A model generated the notes under the pieces. It ran no database searches, was not told the DNA's origin, and saw nothing but the letters and a program-made list of their open reading frames with translations. Positions 62,516 through 64,000 of a DNA stretch of 64,000 nt are shown here, piece by piece. The stretch covers positions 3,355,501 to 3,419,500 of the forward strand of contig NZ_CP091037.1 in NCBI RefSeq assembly GCF_021534965.1, in the 5' to 3' direction. This DNA is from Muricauda sp. SCSIO 65647 (GTDB taxonomy: Bacteria; Bacteroidota; Bacteroidia; Flavobacteriales; Flavobacteriaceae). The translations under genes were made by a program, and so were the position numbers. Position 1 is the first letter of the stretch; every line of letters begins with the position of its first letter.

Positions 62516-63356
62516 CACCGACTTCTACAAACGTATTTTTTTCGTGAAATCGTGGGGCCAGTGGAGCGGCCATACAACAGGTAGAACCCAAGTAAAAAAT
62601 TGACAGTTCTTGCAGCTTCTCTACGGTACTGCCAACTTTGATGTTCTTGCCCAGTTCAATGGTGCCTACCGCCGGACCACCTACTATCGAAAGATACCAT
62701 ACCCTGCCCATTTCATCGGTGATGTCAATGTTATAGCGTTCATTTCTGAATGCGGGCAGTGATGGATTTTGCTTATAGATCCAAGGTCTTAGTACCACTA
62801 AGTCACCGGGCACATGTTGAATACGGCTTATGGTGCCCGAAATAGGTGAATGTATGCGATGATAGTTTTTGTTGTGCAAGAATACATTGGTGAAGACATG
62901 CTCTTTGGGAATGAGGTCTTTTTCAACTCCGAATATTACGTCTATTCGCCGTGTATCACTTTTGACTTTTGACTCTTGTAGGCCATCTACATGTCCCATA
63001 TCGCAGAGCAGTCCCTCGCAGGGCCATACCCACGGACTAGGATTATCGGGCATCACCTTGAACTCACGCGTGAAAAAATCTTGAAAATTATCATAGGCCT
63101 CTTTGCCCATGGGCGGTTTGAACTTGTCTAAGTATGTCTTATCAGAATAGTTCAACCACAGATACGGACTGATAATGTATTTCGAAAATCTCTTTTGATA
63201 GAGCGTCGTGTATGCGGTAGAAATTTTTCGCTGTAAATGACTGGGTAATGCACCCCAAACATCCACAGATAAAAATCTGTAGAATCTTGCCCTCCAAGAG
63301 GGTACTTTAAAAACGGTAAAGGTCGGATCTGAATAATAATTGTTTATAGCTTCCAC
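62505..63356 (-). CDS. psd: phosphatidylserine decarboxylase
   Basis: 283 residues. Converts phosphatidylserine to phosphatidylethanolamine. The self-cleavage LGST site is at about residues 256-259 (IFYLGSTCCM), preceded by KNYHRIHSPISGTISRIQHV and GRVWYLSIVGGPAVGTIEL. Length fits the family. Confidence 0.9.
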   Translation of the reverse strand: MEAINNYYSDPTFTVFKVPSWRARFYRFLSVDVWGALPSHLQRKISTAYTTLYQKRFSKYIISPYLWLNYSDKTYLDKFKPPMGKEAYDNFQDFFTREFKVMPDNPSPWVWPCEGLLCDMGHVDGLQESKVKSDTRRIDVIFGVEKDLIPKEHVFTNVFLHNKNYHRIHSPISGTISRIQHVPGDLVVLRPWIYKQNPSLPAFRNERYNIDITDEMGRVWYLSIVGGPAVGTIELGKNIKVGSTVEKLQELSIFYLGSTCCMAAPLAPRFHEKNTFVEVGASY

Positions 63357-63523
63357 TTTGGTTAGACAGTTCGTTTTTGTTAATTGACGTTCTCAATTTA
63401 TTTTTTTATCGAATTAGTGCCCAATCAATTAAGAAAACTTTATTTAAAGCTTAACAAACTTTATAAATAGTGAAATATGTCGTGTTAGGTACTCAGGTTT
63501 TTTAATCGGATATGATTTGCCCT

Positions 63524-63531
63524 TACCTTTG
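63524..63531 (+). promoter_or_regulatory. -7 promoter box before the thioesterase gene
   Basis: TACCTTTG matches TAnnTTTG, 17 bases before the ATG at 63549. The TTG at 63540 would lie at or next to the transcript start. Confidence 0.45.
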
Positions 63532-63548
63532 CACCAAAATTGTCAGCA

Positions 63549-63947
63549 ATGAGATTTCACTCCCGAAAATGGGTAAAGCCTGAAGACTTAAATGCCAATG
63601 GAACACTTTTTGGCGGCCGGGTACTGTCATGGATCGATGAGCAAGCCGTCATCTATGCCATAATACAGCTTGAAAATAAACGGGTTGTCACCAAATACAT
63701 GTCAGAGATCAATTTCATGAGCTCTGCCGTTGAGGGCGATATCATCGAACTGGGGATCGAGGTGGTCAAATTCGGAAAATCTTCTTTAAACTTAAACTGT
63801 GAGGTACGTAACAAGATGACCTTAGAGACCATTTTGACCGTTGATAACATTATTTTGGTGAATTTGGATGAGAAAGGAAAACCGTCACCCCATGGCAAAA
63901 CAAAGGTAGAGTACGTCGAAGATCGATTGGCCGGTCAAGAAAACTAG
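63549..63947 (+). CDS. acyl-CoA thioesterase (hotdog fold)
   Basis: 132 residues from ATG 63549 (TTG 63540 is an upstream alternative). YciA/ACOT-type: NANGTLFGGRVLSWIDEQAV (catalytic Asp region), YMSEINFMSSAVEGDIIELG. Hydrolyses acyl-CoA; chain preference unknown. Confidence 0.9.
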   Translation: MRFHSRKWVKPEDLNANGTLFGGRVLSWIDEQAVIYAIIQLENKRVVTKYMSEINFMSSAVEGDIIELGIEVVKFGKSSLNLNCEVRNKMTLETILTVDNIILVNLDEKGKPSPHGKTKVEYVEDRLAGQEN

Positions 63948-64000
63948 ATAGGTTAGCCTGGGTTGGTCTGAATTTCTTTGGCCACTGTTTGTACCTCGTC

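Noticed and set aside
1-64000. tRNA, rRNA or other structured RNA genes
   Set aside because: None recognised by eye apart from the his leader; a tRNA search could confirm the absence.

Overview
The window looks like chromosome of a marine-type member of the Flavobacteriaceae (Bacteroidetes). The evidence is a PorX-type regulator of type IX secretion, the LpxC/FabZ fusion, a TonB receptor with a carboxypeptidase-like N-terminal domain beside a DUF4249 lipoprotein, DUF2807/DUF4097 adhesin-like proteins, and promoters of the TAnnTTTG type without Shine-Dalgarno sequences. The genus cannot be fixed from this window. No tRNA, rRNA, transposase, integrase or CRISPR array was seen.

Layout. 1-8.2 kb is housekeeping: a TerC-type membrane protein cut by the window edge, small regulators, aroB, proline dehydrogenase, alanine dehydrogenase and tsaE. 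8.3-16.35 kb is an accessory island between tsaE and porX. It holds an HlyD-type adaptor, an ABC transporter with a C39 peptidase domain, a small HTH protein, a string of 24-50 residue membrane-active-looking peptides (two with double-glycine leaders), a 4-TM candidate immunity protein, a carboxypeptidase-regulatory-like protein and a CPBP membrane protease. This is the most novel part of the window: it reads as a peptide export or bacteriocin-like system whose peptides share a short C-terminal motif ([YF]-x-[ILF]-G-[KR]-D). 16.4-28.6 kb returns to core genes: porX, an HD hydrolase, lipid A genes (lpxD, lpxC/fabZ, lpxA, a second lpxD) with efp, then sucD, fabG, a VWA membrane protein and a prohibitin-like protein.

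28.6-36.95 kb is the complete histidine operon hisG-D-C-B-H-A-F-IE. It is preceded by a leader peptide with three consecutive His codons and an attenuator, and is broken up by repeats, a four-helix-bundle (23S-IVP-like) gene and a GNAT gene. 36.95-37.7 kb carries a GIY-YIG nuclease gene among three long palindromic repeats, two of which also carry a fragment resembling the 5' part of that gene. 37.7-41.5 kb (minus strand) is an ECF sigma / anti-sigma operon with adhesin-like and outer-membrane proteins. 41.7-47.3 kb has an ArsR-type regulator, two tandem palindromic repeats, a PAP2 phosphatase, a TonB receptor with a DUF4249 lipoprotein interrupted in frame by a palindrome, and a degenerate repeat array.

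47.3-64 kb is mixed chromosomal content: DUF1853, a VWA/AAA+ pair, membrane proteins, tandem alpha/beta hydrolases, cysM-cysE, DUF2461, a 1011-residue sortilin-like beta-propeller protein with a LolA-like partner, DUF72, phosphatidylserine decarboxylase and an acyl-CoA thioesterase. All functional calls come from reading the translated sequence by eye; no database search was run.
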